In this document: one piece after another, positions 23,453 to 24,350 of the stretch
How positions within the stretch are numbered: position 1 is the stretch's first letter
Layout of the letters: every line of letters starts with the position of its first letter
Origin: Geobacter sp. UBA6169
Lineage (GTDB): Bacteria > Desulfobacterota > Desulfuromonadia > Geobacterales > Pseudopelobacteraceae
Length of the DNA stretch: 24,350 nt
Direction of reading: 5' to 3'
NCBI GenBank assembly: GCA_002422265.1
Contig: DIUB01000216.1
Location: forward strand, 1-24,350
Notes under the pieces: generated by a model
Told to the model about the DNA's origin: nothing
Databases searched by the model: none
What the model saw: the letters and a program-made list of their open reading frames with translations, nothing else
Program-made: the position numbers and the translations under genes

Positions 23453-24313
23453 TTATCTGATACTTAGTTCGTATTGTATTCGCTGTATCCGCCCACGCCA
23501 GTACGGCTTAGGTCCATCGTACAGCAACCATTCCACTTCACCATTTAGCGGAACTAACACGCCATCTTGCATTTCGTAGCCCCAAAAGCGACCTTGCCAA
23601 GGAACCGTAACTTGCACACCATCCACTGTACGGTGTCTTCCATCCGAACGCACTGAACTGATGAGCCCCTTGGAGTCAAATTGGAACACCAACTTGACCA
23701 TAACCGCTCCATCGGTAAGTGTCGCGCTGGCGTGTGAGTCATCAATTGCTTCCCAAAACACACCCTGGCTTGGAAGAAGGGCTGTGGGATACCACGCCGC
23801 TTCAGCAAAAAAGCGCATCAACTCGCCATGTGCCAATTCCGGCGCGTTGGGCTGTTTCATTACTGTCAGCAGACCAAATAGCTTTGCCGTCAGGACACCC
23901 TCACCTGCAATATAGGCATCATGGACATGAGCAGTCATCCCTGGTGCCATACGAATACGAGCGTCCCAAATGAACCCTGGACGCTGGATGACGACGCTTT
24001 GGGTCGAACTGAACGGCTTCCATTGCTCTGTGGTCTCACCTATATTGAAGGTGCCAGCGTGTTCTATACTGACCGCTACGACCAACGGCTGACCTTCTTT
24101 CAAGACAGTACGAAAATAACGTTGAACCGGCGCAGGCAGCCCATCCAATTCGCGTGGATCATATGATGTTGGCGTAATCAGCACACGTGCCGCTTCCATT
24201 CTCGTATGAAGCTCTCTCGTGTCTGAATGCCAGCGGTTAGCACCGGCGAGGATTGCCACCGCTAGAACGAAAACCAGAAGAATGAGTACAACTGCTATTA
24301 TTTTCAACCACAT
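23453..24313 (-). CDS. DUF6544-type membrane-anchored protein
   Basis: A 286-residue protein with one N-terminal membrane anchor (WLKIIAVVLILLVFVLAVAI) and a soluble domain. It resembles the family listed as DUF6544/DUF6920: LPAPVQRYFRTVL, then GFIWDARIRMAPG, ELMRFFAEAAWYPTALLPSQG, WEAIDDSHASATLTDG and a C-terminal GEVEWLL-PYWRGR. Those blocks are typical of a lipid- or polymer-binding beta fold, but no function is known. The start ATG at 24313-24311 follows GAGGG; a longer frame upstream is rejected. It is the first gene of a leftward pair with the VC0807-type gene. Codon choice and the rather AT-rich third positions differ by eye from the Tat/sulfatase cluster, which may mean separate ancestry. 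Confidence 0.8.
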   Translation of the reverse strand: MWLKIIAVVLILLVFVLAVAILAGANRWHSDTRELHTRMEAARVLITPTSYDPRELDGLPAPVQRYFRTVLKEGQPLVVAVSIEHAGTFNIGETTEQWKPFSSTQSVVIQRPGFIWDARIRMAPGMTAHVHDAYIAGEGVLTAKLFGLLTVMKQPNAPELAHGELMRFFAEAAWYPTALLPSQGVFWEAIDDSHASATLTDGAVMVKLVFQFDSKGLISSVRSDGRHRTVDGVQVTVPWQGRFWGYEMQDGVLVPLNGEVEWLLYDGPKPYWRGRIQRIQYELSIR

Positions 24314-24350
24314 TTTTGACCCTCTTACGGCCAAATTTCACACCTTCTGC

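Overview
The window looks like chromosomal DNA from an anaerobic, respiratory Gram-negative bacterium, most likely Desulfuromonadota (Geobacter/Trichlorobacter-like). This is an inference from the gene mix: hybrid and 7TM sensor kinases, bacteriohemerythrin, an oxygen-sensitive radical-SAM sulfatase maturase, Tat-exported lipoproteins, moderate GC, and what appears to be a selenocysteine-decoded gene. No rRNA, tRNA, CRISPR array or intact mobile element was seen.

Layout. (1) 1-2502, minus strand: a split YeeE/YedE sulfur-compound permease (two genes overlapping by ATGA), pirin, and the start of a flavin-nucleotide-binding (PNPOx-like) protein cut by the window edge. The first permease gene contains an in-frame TGA at the conserved Cys of the GCxSGHG motif, followed by a good bacterial SECIS-like hairpin, and runs on to overlap the second gene, so it is read here as a selenoprotein. 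(2) 2761-6146, plus: a predicted sigma70-type promoter, the orphan tail of a receiver domain, a bacteriohemerythrin and an 887-residue Cache-HAMP-PAS-hybrid kinase, closed by a 15-bp terminator stem. (3) 6177-6897: two tandem paralogous one-TM mini-proteins (48 and 50 aa) on the minus strand and a 49-bp nearly perfect palindrome. (4) 6898-7863: a proline-iminopeptidase-type hydrolase.

(5) 8223-22393 is the most unusual part. A 7TMR-DISM sensor kinase and a NarL-type response regulator flank a minus-strand gene in which the large and small subunits of AdoCbl-dependent ethanolamine ammonia-lyase are fused (EutB-EutC). All five substrate-binding residues I could place are kept. A twin-arginine signal lies just upstream but has no start codon in its frame; one extra A in an A7 tract would join it to an ATG. 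Downstream of the regulator are a secreted six-Cys protein, a Tat lipoprotein of the metallo-beta-lactamase fold, a fusion of a GPP34 (GOLPH3-like) domain to a complete YdeP/FdhF-like molybdopterin oxidoreductase, a Tat lipoprotein Cys-type sulfatase, its radical-SAM maturase (GTGA overlap) and a DUF3313 lipoprotein, ending at a strong terminator (22478-22510). This reads as a regulated locus for exported processing of an organosulfate or amino-alcohol compound; the substrate and the joint pathway are inference.

(6) 22745-24313, minus: a DUF6544-type membrane-anchored protein followed by a VC0807-type integral membrane protein, apparently a separate two-gene operon.
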